Source: Novosphingobium pentaromativorans US6-1 (GTDB taxonomy: Bacteria > Pseudomonadota > Alphaproteobacteria > Sphingomonadales > Sphingomonadaceae). From it: a DNA stretch of 64,000 bases. The notes under the pieces are model-generated. The model worked only from the letters and a program-made list of their open reading frames with translations, was not told where the DNA came from and ran no database searches. Location of the stretch: the NCBI RefSeq assembly GCF_000767465.1, contig NZ_CP009291.1, forward strand, positions 434,001 through 498,000. Direction: 5' to 3'. The position numbers were made by a program, and so were the translations under genes. Below are positions 35,211-46,542 of the stretch, in pieces. The first letter of the stretch is position 1, and every line of letters begins with the position of its first letter.

Positions 35211-36263
35211 ATGCTCGAAGAAGAAGCTGTAAGCCTCCACGATGCCCCCACGCGCTCGCTCAACATGATCGAGGCGATCAACGAAGCGCTCGACGTCATG
35301 ATGGCGCGCGATCCCGATGTCGTCATACTAGGCGAGGACGTGGGCTATTTCGGCGGCGTCTTCCGCGCGACCGCGGGCCTGCAGGGCAAGTATGGCAAGA
35401 ACCGTGTGTTCGATTCGCCGATCAACGAATGCGGCATCATCGGCGCGGCAGTCGGCATGGCCGCCTATGGCCTGCGCCCGGTGCCGGAAATTCAGTTTGC
35501 CGATTATATCTATCCCGGCCTCGACCAGCTCGTGTCTGAAGCGGCGCGCCTGCGCTATCGTTCGGCAGGCGAATTCGTGGCCCCGATCACGGTCCGCTCT
35601 CCCTTCGGTGGCGGCATCTTCGGCGGCCAGACGCATAGCCAGAGCCCCGAGGCCCTGTTCACCCATGTCGCGGGCCTCAAGACGGTGATCCCGTCGACCC
35701 CGCACGATGCCAAGGGGCTGCTGATCGCCGCGATCGAGGACAACGATCCGGTCATCTTCTTCGAACCCAAGCGCATCTACAACGGACCCTTCGACGGCTA
35801 TTACGACAACCCGTCCAAGAGCTGGAAGAACCATGCCGGGGGCAAGGTGCCCGAGGGCTACTATTCCATCCCGCTGGGCAAGGCGCGGGTCGTGCGCGAA
35901 GGCGCGGCGATGACCGTGCTGGCCTATGGCACGATGATCCATGTGGTCGAGGCGGTGCTTGCCGAAAAGGGCGTCGATGCCGAAATCATCGACCTGCGCA
36001 CGCTTGTTCCGCTGGACATAGAGACTGTGCAAAAGTCGGTGGAAAAGACCGGCAAATGTCTCATCGTCCATGAGGCGACGCGCACTTCGGGCTTCGGCGC
36101 CGAGCTTTCCGCGCTCGTCCAGGAGCGTTGCTTCTATCACCTCGAGGCGCCGATCGAGCGCGTGACGGGTTTCGACACGCCTTATCCGCACAGCCTCGAG
36201 TGGGCCTATTTCCCCGGTCCCGTCCGCATCGGCGAGGCGGTCGACCGGCTCATGAAGGATTGA
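35211..36263 (+). CDS. bkdB: 2-oxoisovalerate dehydrogenase E1 beta subunit
   Basis: 350 residues from the ATG at 35211. It is the partner of E1 alpha in the branched-chain 2-oxoacid dehydrogenase. It shows LGEDVGYFGGVFRAT, the INECGIIGAAVGMA segment, EIQFADYIYPG and HSQSPEALFTHVAG of transketolase-like beta subunits, and the swivel domain ending WAYFPGPVRIGEAV. A longer frame in this phase runs back through the E1 alpha gene without its own protein signature and is ignored. The gene sits 5 bases after E1 alpha and 4 bases before E2. Confidence 0.94.
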   Translation: MLEEEAVSLHDAPTRSLNMIEAINEALDVMMARDPDVVILGEDVGYFGGVFRATAGLQGKYGKNRVFDSPINECGIIGAAVGMAAYGLRPVPEIQFADYIYPGLDQLVSEAARLRYRSAGEFVAPITVRSPFGGGIFGGQTHSQSPEALFTHVAGLKTVIPSTPHDAKGLLIAAIEDNDPVIFFEPKRIYNGPFDGYYDNPSKSWKNHAGGKVPEGYYSIPLGKARVVREGAAMTVLAYGTMIHVVEAVLAEKGVDAEIIDLRTLVPLDIETVQKSVEKTGKCLIVHEATRTSGFGAELSALVQERCFYHLEAPIERVTGFDTPYPHSLEWAYFPGPVRIGEAVDRLMKD

Positions 36264-36267
36264 TCCG

Positions 36268-37599
36268 ATGGGTCGCTATACATTCCGCCTCCCCGATATC
36301 GGGGAAGGCATTGCCGAAGCCGAGATCGTCGCCTGGCACGTGAAGATCGGCGACATGGTCGAGGAAGACGGCCGTGTTGCGGACATGATGACCGACAAGG
36401 CGACGGTCGAGATGGAAAGCCCGGTCTCGGGCAAGGTGATCGAGGTCGCCGGAGCGGAAGGCGACGTTATCGCCATCGGTTCGCCGCTGGTGGTGATCGA
36501 GGTGGAAGGCGAGGGTAACGAGCGGGACGGCAAGGGCGGTCGCCCCGCTGCTGCACCGGCGCCCGCTCCTGAGGAGACGGCCGCAAAGGAACCGGCCGCG
36601 GTGCCGGCCCCTGAACCCGCGTTTGAACCGGCTCCCGCTCCCGTTGCCGAAAAGAGCCCAGCGCCCGCTCCCGCGCCTGCACCGACGCCGAGCCCGGCCC
36701 CGGTGCCGGCCCGCGCGATGGGTCATACGCGCGTCATGGCCAGCCCGGCGGTTCGCAAGCGCGCGGCAGACCTCGGCATCGATCTGGGCGAAGTCCGCCC
36801 GGCCGAGGATGGCCGCATCCGCCATTCCGACCTCGACGCTTTCCTGTCCTACAATGCCGCGGGCGGGTTTCAGCCTGCCGGTCTGAAAGGCAAGGACGAG
36901 CAGGTCCGCGTCATCGGCCTGCGCCGCCGCATTGCCGAGAACATGGCGGCATCCAAGCGCCAGATCCCGCACTTCGCCTATGTCGAGGAATTCGACGTGA
37001 CGGCGCTGGAGGAAACCCGCGCGCAGCTCAATGAAGGGCGTGGAGATCGTCCCAAGCTGACGATGCTGCCGTTCCTGATCGCGGCGATCTGCAAGCTGAT
37101 GCCCAGGTACCCGATGCTCAACGCCCATTACGACGATGAGGCAGGCGTGGTGACGCGCTATGGTTCGGTACACCTGGGCATGGCAGCGCAGACTCCGGCC
37201 GGGCTGATGGTCCCGGTGATCCGCGATGCACAGGATCGCAACCTCTGGCAGCTTGCGAGCGAGATCTCGCGCCTCGCGCGGGCGGCGCGCGACGGTTCGG
37301 CCAAGTCCACGGAGCTATCCGGCTCGACGATCACGCTGACCTCGCTCGGCCCGATGGGCGGGGTGGCGACGACACCGGTCATCAATCGCCCCGAAGTGGC
37401 GATCATCGGTCCCAACCGCATAGTCGAGCGCCCTATGTTCGTGCGCGATGCCGGCGGCGTGGAGCGGATCGAGAAGCGCAAGACGATGAACATCTCGATG
37501 AGCTGCGACCATCGCGTCGTCGACGGATGGGATGCCGCCAGCTTCGCGCAGGACCTCAAGAAGCTGATCGAAGCACCGGCGCTCATTCTCGCCGGTTAG
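36268..37599 (+). CDS. bkdC: Branched-chain 2-oxoacid dehydrogenase E2 (dihydrolipoyl transacylase)
   Basis: 443 residues. A lipoyl domain (1-80) has the lipoyl-lysine in MTDKATVEME. A long Ala/Pro/Glu linker follows (about 92-145), then a peripheral subunit-binding domain (VMASPAVRKRAADLGIDLGE), and the catalytic acyltransferase domain ending in the active-site SCDHRVVDGWDAA. It forms the core of the complex and passes the acyl group to CoA. There is no E3 gene directly after it; dihydrolipoamide dehydrogenase must be encoded elsewhere. Confidence 0.95.
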   Translation: MGRYTFRLPDIGEGIAEAEIVAWHVKIGDMVEEDGRVADMMTDKATVEMESPVSGKVIEVAGAEGDVIAIGSPLVVIEVEGEGNERDGKGGRPAAAPAPAPEETAAKEPAAVPAPEPAFEPAPAPVAEKSPAPAPAPAPTPSPAPVPARAMGHTRVMASPAVRKRAADLGIDLGEVRPAEDGRIRHSDLDAFLSYNAAGGFQPAGLKGKDEQVRVIGLRRRIAENMAASKRQIPHFAYVEEFDVTALEETRAQLNEGRGDRPKLTMLPFLIAAICKLMPRYPMLNAHYDDEAGVVTRYGSVHLGMAAQTPAGLMVPVIRDAQDRNLWQLASEISRLARAARDGSAKSTELSGSTITLTSLGPMGGVATTPVINRPEVAIIGPNRIVERPMFVRDAGGVERIEKRKTMNISMSCDHRVVDGWDAASFAQDLKKLIEAPALILAG

Positions 37600-37667
37600 G
37601 AACCGAAGGAAAGGGCGGCTTGCGCCAGGGTGCGGGCCGCCGTCCTGCTTTCACCGAAAATCGGCTA

Positions 37668-38117
37668 TCAGCGCACGATGGCGCTGTAGGCGAGCTGGCC
37701 GCGGCCATTGGCGGCGCTGCCTGCCGGAATGCGCCAGCGTACATGGGTGACGTCCTCTGCCGTCGCCAGTCGCCCACCCTTGCGTAGAGCGCCGAGGTGG
37801 CCCCAGGTGCGGCCGCCGTCCACCGAGACTTCCTGTCCCTCGTTCGCGCTCGCCTCATAGGCAAGCTTCGTGGGCATCGGGTTGGTGATGACGAAGCCCC
37901 CGTTGCCGCCCATGCGGTACCAGGTGACAACGGTCACGACCTTGTCCCCGCGCGAAAGGCGCGCGGCCGGCTCGAGGCGGCTGCTCGAATCCGCCATGAC
38001 CTTCTCGACGAAGACGGCGCTGTCGGTGGCGACCGAAACCGGCGCCGCCGGTTGTGCCAGAGCCGGCGCGCACAGCGCCTGCGTCATGGCTGCGATAAAG
38101 ACGAACTTGCTTTTCAT
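37668..38117 (-). CDS. Exported protein of unknown function
   Basis: 149 residues from the ATG at 38117 (MKSKFVF). The signal peptide ends near APALAQ. The mature part (DKVVTVVTWYRMGGNGGFVITNPMPTKLAYE... DGGRTWGHLG) looks like a single beta-sandwich domain of the kind found in DUF11-like or repeat surface proteins. It is convergent with the bkd operon. A longer frame to 38441 runs through tRNA-Asp sequence and is spurious. Confidence 0.78.
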   Translation of the reverse strand: MKSKFVFIAAMTQALCAPALAQPAAPVSVATDSAVFVEKVMADSSSRLEPAARLSRGDKVVTVVTWYRMGGNGGFVITNPMPTKLAYEASANEGQEVSVDGGRTWGHLGALRKGGRLATAEDVTHVRWRIPAGSAANGRGQLAYSAIVR

Positions 38118-38333
38118 AGGTTCCGGACAGCCCCCGCTGGCCTGTTGGCGATGCGGGGGAGATTGACGGCCAATTCGCCAAAATATGGTTAACACGGACT
38201 TGATCGCGCAGGCCTCGTATCGGCGTGCCGGGGCAGGGCGCGCAAAAAAACCACTTACCCTCTCAAGGCAGTTGACAGCCCGGTGAGCCTGTCTTAGTGG
38301 CGCGGCTCCCAAGCGGACGCACCGCCTTAGAAC

Positions 38334-38410
38334 GCGGGTGTAGCTCAGTTGGTTAGAGTGCCGGCCTGTCACGCCGGAGGTCGCGGGTTCGAGCCCCGTC
38401 ACTCGCGCCA
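38334..38410 (+). tRNA. tRNA-Asp (GTC), copy 1
   Basis: 77 bases with an acceptor stem GCGGGTG/CACTCGC (one G-T pair), anticodon loop CTGTCAC giving GTC, T-loop TTCGAGC and encoded CCA. It is identical to copy 2, 66 bases downstream, and they are probably one transcript. Confidence 0.95.
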
Positions 38411-38476
38411 CTTGGGAAAAGCCTGTGAAAACAGGATACATAGAAAGAACTGAGGTGCAGTTCTTTTCACTGGTGA

Positions 38477-38553
38477 GCGGGTGTAGCTCAGTTGGTTAGA
38501 GTGCCGGCCTGTCACGCCGGAGGTCGCGGGTTCGAGCCCCGTCACTCGCGCCA
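38477..38553 (+). tRNA. tRNA-Asp (GTC), copy 2
   Basis: It is the same 77-base sequence as copy 1, with anticodon GTC and encoded CCA. An intrinsic terminator lies 36 bases downstream. Confidence 0.95.
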
Positions 38554-38589
38554 CTTCAGGAATGTCCTGAGGTGAATCATCAGAAGAAA

Positions 38590-38620
38590 AGGCCGGGCAT
38601 GTCCCGGCCTTTTTCTTTTT
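38590..38620 (+). terminator. Rho-independent terminator of the tRNA-Asp pair
   Basis: An 8-bp stem AGGCCGGG/CCCGGCCT with a 5-base loop (38590-38610) is followed by a T-rich run TTTTTCTTTTT. Confidence 0.9.
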
Positions 38621-38789
38621 GCGATCAGCGGCCTGTGAAAGACATCGTGCAGCCTCTCTGAGGGTGCCGGGGCAAGCGACTCGGTTACCCGCAGGACAGG
38701 CATCCACCAGGACGGCTCAGTGCCGTGCGGGCATGCCGATTGCGCAGCTTGTCATGTCGATGTTCGCGAAGGTTTGAGGCTGCCGGGGC

Positions 38790-39005
38790 TCAACCCCAGC
38801 GGCCGGTCTCCATCCATATCAGGAAGCGACGCATCGGCATGATCCAGGCGACGCCGAGCACGATGTAGACGGGCGTCTGCGCCAGGGCGTGCCAGTTACC
38901 GATCAGCGGCGGCACGTAAGTCGCGATGAGAATGCCGTAAACCGCAAGCGCGACGCACAGTCCCAGGACGCCGATCGGAATTCGCCATGTCGGGGTCTCG
39001 CGCAT
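38790..39005 (-). CDS. Small membrane protein (DUF2842-like)
   Basis: 71 residues with two membrane helices (about 8-30 and 42-58) and the ending MPMRRFLIWMETGRW typical of a small alphaproteobacterial family annotated DUF2842. Function is unknown. It starts one base after the stop of fau and is co-transcribed with it. Confidence 0.8.
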   Translation of the reverse strand: MRETPTWRIPIGVLGLCVALAVYGILIATYVPPLIGNWHALAQTPVYIVLGVAWIMPMRRFLIWMETGRWG

Positions 39006-39006
39006 T

Positions 39007-39609
39007 TCATTCGCTTCCTTGATAGATCCGGGTCGGCGTCACGACGGCGTCGAGATGCCGGTCGTGATCCTCGATCGGAAGCGCATCGGCGATCTGGCAG
39101 TCCCATGCAAGCCCGATGGCGCGCACCTGCGGATTGGCCTGGAGCCAGCGGTCGTAGTGTCCACCGCCCTGGCCGAGGCGTTCGCCGCGCTCGGTGAAGG
39201 CGATCAGCGGTACGACGACAAGATCGGGGATGAGCGCTTCGCCGGTTCGGTCCGGTTGCAGCCCGCCCCAGGGCGAGATTGCCAGTTCATCGTCCACGAA
39301 AGGATCGTTCCAGGCGCGAAATTCCATCGGGCTCTCGCGGGATTCGAAGGCGGGCAGGGCGATGCGGCGGTCATTCTCGACCAGCCAGCGCGCCCAGCCC
39401 AGTGAGGGTGCCTCGTCACCTACAGGATAATAAAGTCCGACCAGCGCCCCTTCAGGCATCATCTGCGCGATGGGAGAGGGCGGCCGGTTGAGCATGAGCG
39501 CACGCATGCCCTGGGGCAGCGCGGAGACATGTTCGCGCCGGGCGGTCCGGAAGGCCCTGCGCAGCCGGGCCTTTGCTTCATTCGCGGGAAATGGGGGTGA
39601 CGGGTCCAC
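39007..39609 (-). CDS. fau: 5-formyltetrahydrofolate cyclo-ligase
   Basis: 200 residues. The enzyme converts 5-formyl-THF to 5,10-methenyl-THF using ATP. The N-terminal basic segment (KARLRRAFRTARREH) and the C-terminal ATP/Mg motif ERLGQGGGHYDRWL match the family. It lies downstream of zapA and a probable 6S RNA, an order conserved in many proteobacteria, which supports all three calls. Confidence 0.92.
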   Translation of the reverse strand: MDPSPPFPANEAKARLRRAFRTARREHVSALPQGMRALMLNRPPSPIAQMMPEGALVGLYYPVGDEAPSLGWARWLVENDRRIALPAFESRESPMEFRAWNDPFVDDELAISPWGGLQPDRTGEALIPDLVVVPLIAFTERGERLGQGGGHYDRWLQANPQVRAIGLAWDCQIADALPIEDHDRHLDAVVTPTRIYQGSE

Positions 39610-39611
39610 CT

Positions 39612-39765
39612 TGGGTCGTTTTCCTAGAAATCCTCTGACGCCTCAACGTCAGGTGGGAGCCATGTGCGTCGGACCACGGTCCGGGCAGGGACAGCCCCCT
39701 TGGATTGCTTATAGCCTCAGGGATGTTCGAACGGCTCGTGCCGGGCAGATCCCGTCGAGCCCTAG
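39612..39765 (-). ncRNA. ssrS: Probable 6S RNA
   Basis: The interval between zapA and fau is the usual ssrS position. Read on the minus strand it contains CCCTGAGGCTATAAGCA, similar to the 5' side of the 6S central bubble, and a CTGACG/CGTCAG hairpin followed by AGGATTTC on the 3' side, as in known 6S RNAs. A GGCTCG/CGAGCC hairpin lies at its 5' end. The closing stem was not fully resolved, so the ends are approximate. 6S RNA sequesters housekeeping RNA polymerase in stationary phase. Confidence 0.6.
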
Positions 39766-40089
39766 TTAGGCGTTGCCGGCGTCAGCCTCAAGGAGGTTCG
39801 CGATATTTTCTATGCGGCCCGCGACCTCGGCGAGGCGCTCGGCCAGATCTTCGGGCAGTTCGCTTGCCGGGGCGGGGGCACTTGTGCCCGAACGACGCAG
39901 TTCATGCACCTCGTCCGCCAGCAGCAGCGCCGCGAAGAGCAGCATGCGCGTTTCGGTCTGACCTTGCGCGCCGGCCTGGCTGACCTTGGCGTCGATCAGA
40001 TCGCCCAGGTCGGAAACATGGGCTTCCTCGCCGTCGGCGCAAGCGACGGTGAAGCGGCGGGAGCCGATGGAAAGGGTGACGTTGCTCAT
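39766..40089 (-). CDS. zapA: Cell division protein ZapA
   Basis: 107 residues. ZapA bundles FtsZ filaments at the division ring. The N-terminal head MSNVTLSIGSRRFTVACADGEE and the following helix with TRMLLFAALLLADEVHEL match the family, and a coiled-coil tail ends the protein. The upstream gene also encodes a coiled coil, and the probable 6S RNA follows. Confidence 0.93.
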   Translation of the reverse strand: MSNVTLSIGSRRFTVACADGEEAHVSDLGDLIDAKVSQAGAQGQTETRMLLFAALLLADEVHELRRSGTSAPAPASELPEDLAERLAEVAGRIENIANLLEADAGNA

Positions 40090-40129
40090 GACTTCAGGGG
40101 CTTCGAAAATGTGATCTGGATCCGGCGGA

Positions 40130-40345
40130 TCATTTATCGGCCCGTCCGATCAGCCCGTCGATCCGGGAGAGCGATTGCTCGACGCTGGACTTGAGTGTCA
40201 CGTGCCGGGTGGCGAGAGCCTCGTGCTGCCCGATCAGGGCCTCGTGGCGACCGCGCAGGTCTACAGCCTGCCGGGTTGCGCCCTCGACACGCGCAAGCGC
40301 TGCCTCGATCCTTTGCAGTGCTTCACAGATCGCCGTCTGTTCCAT
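40130..40345 (-). CDS. Small coiled-coil protein upstream of zapA
   Basis: 71 residues from the ATG at 40345 (MEQTAICEALQRIEAAL). Nearly all of it is a heptad-patterned helix, with leucine, isoleucine and alanine at regular spacing. It lies 40 bases before zapA on the same strand. In size and place it resembles small division-associated coiled-coil proteins, but no specific family is claimed. It is divergent from the tkt gene. Confidence 0.7.
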   Translation of the reverse strand: MEQTAICEALQRIEAALARVEGATRQAVDLRGRHEALIGQHEALATRHVTLKSSVEQSLSRIDGLIGRADK

Positions 40346-40534
40346 CCTCCGTTGGCTACCGGAAAGAAGATAAAACGCAAGCAATTGGCCCTTGTTGTTC
40401 ACAATCATTTCGACGTGCGGCTCAACTGGTCGGTCGCGCGAAACTGACTGGCGAACTTGACGGGAAGCCGCCTCTCCCTAAAGGGGGTCCGGACTTTCGA
40501 ATCGCCCAGTAATTTCCGTATCCGGAGCCATCAG

Positions 40535-42522
<1,988 letters not shown>

Positions 42523-42536
42523 AGGAGGAGAATTTT

Positions 42537-43544
42537 ATGGCGACCAAGGTTGCTATCAACGGTTTCGGACGTATCGGACGCCTTGTCGCCCGGGCCATTC
42601 TCGAGCGCCCCGACTGCGGTCTCGACCTCGTTTCGATCAACGACCTGGCCGACACCAAGTCGAATGCTCTCCTCTTTGCCTATGACAGCACCCACGGTCG
42701 CTTCCCCGGCACCGTTGAGGCAGGCGAAGGCAAGATCACCGTCAACGGCAAGGACATCGTCGTCACTGCCGAGCGCGATCCGGGCAAGCTGCCGCACAAG
42801 GATCTGGGCATCGACATCGTGCTCGAGTGCACGGGCTTCTTCCAGTCGAAGGAAGCGTCGCAGCCGCACCTCGATGCGGGCGCGAAGCGCGTGCTGATCT
42901 CGGCCCCGGCCACCGGCGTCGACAACACCGTCGTCTTCGGCGTGAACCACGAGACGCTGACCGCCGATCACATCGTCGTGTCGAACGCTTCGTGCACCAC
43001 GAACTGTCTCGCCCCGGTTGCCAAGGTCCTCAACGACACCGTCGGCATCGAGCGTGGCTTCATGACCACGATCCACAGCTACACCAACGACCAGCGCATG
43101 CTCGACCAGATCCACAGCGATCTGCGCCGCGCCCGTGCCGGTGCCGCCAACATGATCCCGACCACCACGGGCGCTGCCCGCGCGGTCGGCCTCGTGCTGC
43201 CGGAACTCAAGGGCAAGCTGGACGGTTCGTCGGTCCGCGTGCCGACCCCGAATGTCAGCCTGGTCGACCTGTGCTTCGTGCCGAAGCGCGACACCACCAA
43301 GGAAGAAATCAACGCCGCTCTCAAGGCAGCGTCGGAAGGCCCGATGAAGGGCGTCCTGGCCTACACCGAAGAGCCGCTGGTTTCGTCGGACTTCAACCAC
43401 TACCCGGCGAGCTCGACCGTCGACAGCCTCGAGACGGCCGTCATGGAAGGCAAGTTCGTCCGCGTCGTATCCTGGTACGACAACGAGTGGGGCTTCTCGA
43501 ACCGCATGCTCGACACTGCGGGTGCGATGGCGAAGTTCCTCTGA
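42537..43544 (+). CDS. gap: Glyceraldehyde-3-phosphate dehydrogenase, type I
   Basis: 335 residues. It oxidises glyceraldehyde-3-phosphate to 1,3-bisphosphoglycerate with NAD. The NAD-binding INGFGRIGR starts the chain, the catalytic Cys is in [12 protein letters not shown] near residue 151, and it ends [13 protein letters not shown] strong AAAGGAGGAG Shine-Dalgarno lies 14 bases after the tkt stop. It is part of the tkt-gap-MOSC-pgk-fba cluster. Confidence 0.97.
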   Translation: MATKVAINGFGRIGRLVARAILERPDCGLDLVSINDLADTKSNALLFAYDSTHGRFPGTVEAGEGKITVNGKDIVVTAERDPGKLPHKDLGIDIVLECTGFFQSKEASQPHLDAGAKRVLISAPATGVDNTVVFGVNHETLTADHIVVSNASCTTNCLAPVAKVLNDTVGIERGFMTTIHSYTNDQRMLDQIHSDLRRARAGAANMIPTTTGAARAVGLVLPELKGKLDGSSVRVPTPNVSLVDLCFVPKRDTTKEEINAALKAASEGPMKGVLAYTEEPLVSSDFNHYPASSTVDSLETAVMEGKFVRVVSWYDNEWGFSNRMLDTAGAMAKFL

Positions 43545-43546
43545 AA

Positions 43547-44041
43547 GTGAATCCGGCGACGGGCACACTCCTTGGCATAGCGCGGCGTTCGCGATCGCGT
43601 GGAACCATGGAGGAATTGTCGTCCGTCGCCGTCACTGCCGCCGCGGGAGTCCAGGGGGACTTTCGCGGCGCCGTGCGTCAGGGCCCCGATGGGGCAAGAA
43701 AGCAGCCGCGCCGGCAGGTCTCGCTGATCGAGGCCGAGAGCTGGCGCGCGGCCCTGCGCGATCTCGACATTCCCGACGACGCGTTCCTGCCGTGGCATGC
43801 ACGGCGGGCAAACCTGTGCGTCTCGGGCCTGCGCCTGCCGCGAGCGGCGGGTGCGGTAATCGCGATCGGGCCGACCTGCCGCATCGAGATAACCATGGAA
43901 TGCGATCCATGCAGCCGCATGGATGAAATCAAGCCCGGACTGATGGCCGCGCTGACGCCGGACTGGCGTGGCGGCGTGCTGGGCCGGGTTCTGGACGATG
44001 GCGAGATCGCCGTCGGAGACGAAGTAAGGATCGAGCAATGA
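43547..44041 (+). CDS. MOSC-domain protein
   Basis: 164 residues from a GTG at 43547, two bases after the gap stop. It begins [19 protein letters not shown] and contains [12 protein letters not shown] and a conserved-cysteine segment [11 protein letters not shown], as in MOSC domains that carry sulfur for molybdenum-cofactor enzymes. It ends with [15 protein letters not shown]. Its last codons overlap the start of pgk (ATGA), so it is translated with the glycolytic genes although no metabolic link is obvious. Confidence 0.82.
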   Translation: MNPATGTLLGIARRSRSRGTMEELSSVAVTAAAGVQGDFRGAVRQGPDGARKQPRRQVSLIEAESWRAALRDLDIPDDAFLPWHARRANLCVSGLRLPRAAGAVIAIGPTCRIEITMECDPCSRMDEIKPGLMAALTPDWRGGVLGRVLDDGEIAVGDEVRIEQ

Positions 44042-45249
44042 GCGCTTTCAAGACCCTGGACACCCTCGAATCTGACCTGGGCGACGTGACCGGCAAGGTG
44101 GCGCTGGTACGTGTCGACCTCAACCTGCCGATGAAGGACGGCCTCGTTACCGACGAGACCCGCATTCGTGCATGTGCTCCCACGATCCTGGAACTGGCCG
44201 GGAAGGGCGCCAAGGTCCTGCTTCTGGCGCACTTCGGCCGTCCCAAGGGCGAGCGCTCCTCCACCATGTCGCTATCGATGGTGGTCGGTGCGGTCGAGAG
44301 GGTGCTGGGCAAGGAAGTCATGTTCGTGCCCGAAGTCGCCGGTCCGGTGGTTGCGCAGTCGGTCGGCATCCTGCGTGCCGGTGACATTGCGATCCTTGAG
44401 AACACGCGCTTCTGGAAGGGCGAGGAAAAGAACGATGCCGATTTCGTGAAGGCGATTGCCGAGAACGGCGACTTCTACGTCAACGACGCGTTCTCCGCCG
44501 CGCACCGCGCCCATGCGACGACCGAGGGCCTGGCGCGCGTCCTGCCCGCCTATGCGGGCCGCTCGATGCAGGCAGAGCTCGAAGCGCTGGACAAGGCGCT
44601 GGGCGCTCCGGAAAAGCCGGTGGCGGCCGTCGTCGGCGGAGCCAAGGTTTCCTCCAAGCTCGACGTGCTCAAGCACCTTGTCGGCCAGGTCGATCACCTG
44701 ATCATCGGCGGGGGCATGGCCAACACCTTCCTCGCCGCCAAGGGCGTCGACGTGGGCAAGTCGCTTTGCGAGCACGACCTGACCGGCACTGCCAACGAGA
44801 TCCTCGAGGCGGCCGACACGTCAGGCTGCACCGTGCATCTGCCCTATGAGGTCGTCGTGTCGAAGGAATTCGCGGCCAACCCGGCTTCCTTGCGCACCTG
44901 CAACGTCCACGAGGTCGCCTCTGACGAGATGATCCTCGACGTCGGTCCGCTGGCGGTCGAAGCCCTCGGCGATGTGCTCAAGACTTGCCGGACGCTGGTC
45001 TGGAACGGTCCGATGGGCGCCTTCGAGACGGTGCCCTTCGATGCGGCCACTGTCGCCCTTGCGCGCACGGCAGCCGCACTGACCGTCGAAGGTTCGCTGA
45101 TTTCGGTCGCCGGTGGCGGCGATACCGTGGCGGCGCTCAATCACGCGGGCGTGGCGCAGGACTTTTCGTATATCTCGACGGCCGGCGGTGCCTTCCTTGA
45201 ATGGATGGAAGGCAAGGAACTGCCCGGCGTCGCCGTGCTGGAGGCCTGA
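44038..45249 (+). CDS. pgk: Phosphoglycerate kinase
   Basis: 403 residues. It transfers phosphate from 1,3-bisphosphoglycerate to ADP. It shows [36 protein letters not shown], the hinge/ATP segment [10 protein letters not shown], and [14 protein letters not shown] near the C terminus. Its ATG overlaps the end of the MOSC gene. The next gene is class I aldolase, after 123 bases that contain a hairpin. Confidence 0.97.
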   Translation: MSAFKTLDTLESDLGDVTGKVALVRVDLNLPMKDGLVTDETRIRACAPTILELAGKGAKVLLLAHFGRPKGERSSTMSLSMVVGAVERVLGKEVMFVPEVAGPVVAQSVGILRAGDIAILENTRFWKGEEKNDADFVKAIAENGDFYVNDAFSAAHRAHATTEGLARVLPAYAGRSMQAELEALDKALGAPEKPVAAVVGGAKVSSKLDVLKHLVGQVDHLIIGGGMANTFLAAKGVDVGKSLCEHDLTGTANEILEAADTSGCTVHLPYEVVVSKEFAANPASLRTCNVHEVASDEMILDVGPLAVEALGDVLKTCRTLVWNGPMGAFETVPFDAATVALARTAAALTVEGSLISVAGGGDTVAALNHAGVAQDFSYISTAGGAFLEWMEGKELPGVAVLEA

Positions 45250-45269
45250 GCGCGATCCGCACCTCGCGA

Positions 45270-45303
45270 GGCAAAGGCGCTTGAGCGGATTAAGCCCTTT
45301 GCC
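45270..45303 (+). other. Hairpin between pgk and the aldolase gene
   Basis: GGCAAAGG (45270-45277) pairs exactly with CCTTTGCC (45296-45303), with further CTT/AAG pairing inside. There is no T-run, so it may be a processing or stability element, or a weak terminator. Confidence 0.4.
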
Positions 45304-45372
45304 GAGGTTGCGCGCCGGGTCCCCCGCCGATAGCCCCGATTACCAACAGGTGAGACAAACAGGAGGAGAACC

Positions 45373-46284
45373 ATGCAAGTTTCACAGATGACGGCCAAGA
45401 TGGCCGATGGCGACGGCTTTATTGCCGCGCTCGACCAGAGCGGCGGCTCCACGCCAAAGGCACTCAAGGGCTACGGCATCGAGGAAGGCGCCTGGTCGAC
45501 CGAAGAGGAAATGTTCGGCCTGATCCACCAGATGCGCAGCCGCATCATCTCTTCTCCTGCCTTCACCGGCGAAAAGGTCATCGGCGCGATCCTGTTCGAG
45601 CGCACCATGGACGGTCAGGTCGACGGCGTTCCCACTCCGACTGCGCTGATCAACAAGGGCATCGTGCCCTTCATCAAGATCGACAAGGGCCTCGAGGACG
45701 AGGCCAACGGCGTGCAGTTGATGAAGCCGATGCCGACGCTCGACGCGCTGCTGGAGCGTTCAAGGGCGCTCGGCGTCTTCGGTACCAAGGAGCGTTCGGT
45801 GATCAATTCGGCCAACGCCGAAGGCATCGCCGCCGTGGTCAAGCAGCAGTTCGAGATCGGCCAGCAGGTTCTCTCGCACGGCATGATGCCGATCATCGAG
45901 CCCGAGGTGAACATCAAGAGCGAGACGCGCGCCGAGTGCGACAAGATCCTGCTTGCCGAGATCCTCAAGAATCTCGACGCGCTGCCGGAAGGCCAGCAGG
46001 TCATGCTCAAGCTATCGCTGCCGGTCGTCCCGGGCACGTTCGACGCACTGGTCGATCACCCCAAGGTGCTGCGCGTCGTCGCGCTCTCGGGCGGATACGA
46101 GCGTCCCGAGGCCTGCGTCGAGCTGGCCAGGAACAAGGGCATCATCGCCAGCTTCAGCCGCGCGCTGCTGCAGGACCTGCGTGCGCAGATGAGCGACGCG
46201 GAGTTCGACGCCTCGCTCGGCGCGGCGATCGATGAGATCTACAAGGGTTCTACCCAGAAGGCCGGCGCTGCTGCGGCTGCCTGA
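45373..46284 (+). CDS. fba: Fructose-bisphosphate aldolase class I
   Basis: 303 residues. It reversibly splits fructose-1,6-bisphosphate by a Schiff-base mechanism. It shows FIAALDQSGGSTPKAL, IGAILFERTMDG, VPFIKIDKGL, and the lysine-bearing MLKLSLPVVPG segment, then VALSGGYERPEA. It belongs to the short bacterial class I group. A GGAGGAG Shine-Dalgarno precedes the start. It ends the cluster and is followed by a clear terminator. Confidence 0.95.
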   Translation: MQVSQMTAKMADGDGFIAALDQSGGSTPKALKGYGIEEGAWSTEEEMFGLIHQMRSRIISSPAFTGEKVIGAILFERTMDGQVDGVPTPTALINKGIVPFIKIDKGLEDEANGVQLMKPMPTLDALLERSRALGVFGTKERSVINSANAEGIAAVVKQQFEIGQQVLSHGMMPIIEPEVNIKSETRAECDKILLAEILKNLDALPEGQQVMLKLSLPVVPGTFDALVDHPKVLRVVALSGGYERPEACVELARNKGIIASFSRALLQDLRAQMSDAEFDASLGAAIDEIYKGSTQKAGAAAAA

Positions 46285-46309
46285 CAGGTCTGACCTTGCC
46301 GGAATGATG

Positions 46310-46342
46310 AAAGGCGGTGCCCCGGCGGGCGCCGCCTTTTTT
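46310..46342 (+). terminator. Rho-independent terminator of the glycolytic cluster
   Basis: A 12-bp stem with one G-T pair (arms 46310-46321 and 46328-46339) has its 3' side merging into a run of six T. It lies 25 bases after the aldolase stop. Confidence 0.9.
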
Positions 46343-46542
46343 CTTGCGACCATGGCGACATCCTGAGGGCGTTATACGTACATCTCCTGATGCCGGTCTG
46401 CGCTCCCGATCAAGCATGTGTGCGTAGCGTGGGCCGAGCGGCATGCGAATGCCGACAAGAATGACCGGGGCGCCAAGCATGTCCCCGGCACCGGAGAGCG
46501 GTTCTGCAGGCAGGGGAAAGGCAAGAGTCCGACAGGAGTGGT

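Noticed and set aside
34263..36263. A 666-codon frame that would fuse 316 residues to E1 beta
   Set aside because: The first part is the off-frame reading of E1 alpha; E1 beta has its own ATG at 35211.
38334..38553. The two tRNA-Asp copies as an attachment-site duplication
   Set aside because: Each is a complete gene with a shared terminator and no integrase between them; a simple tandem duplication explains it.
38399..38707. Minus-strand frames across the tRNA-Asp genes encoding VTGLEPATSGVTGRHSN-type peptides
   Set aside because: This is the well-known false protein produced by translating tRNA antisense; the tRNA structures explain the sequence.
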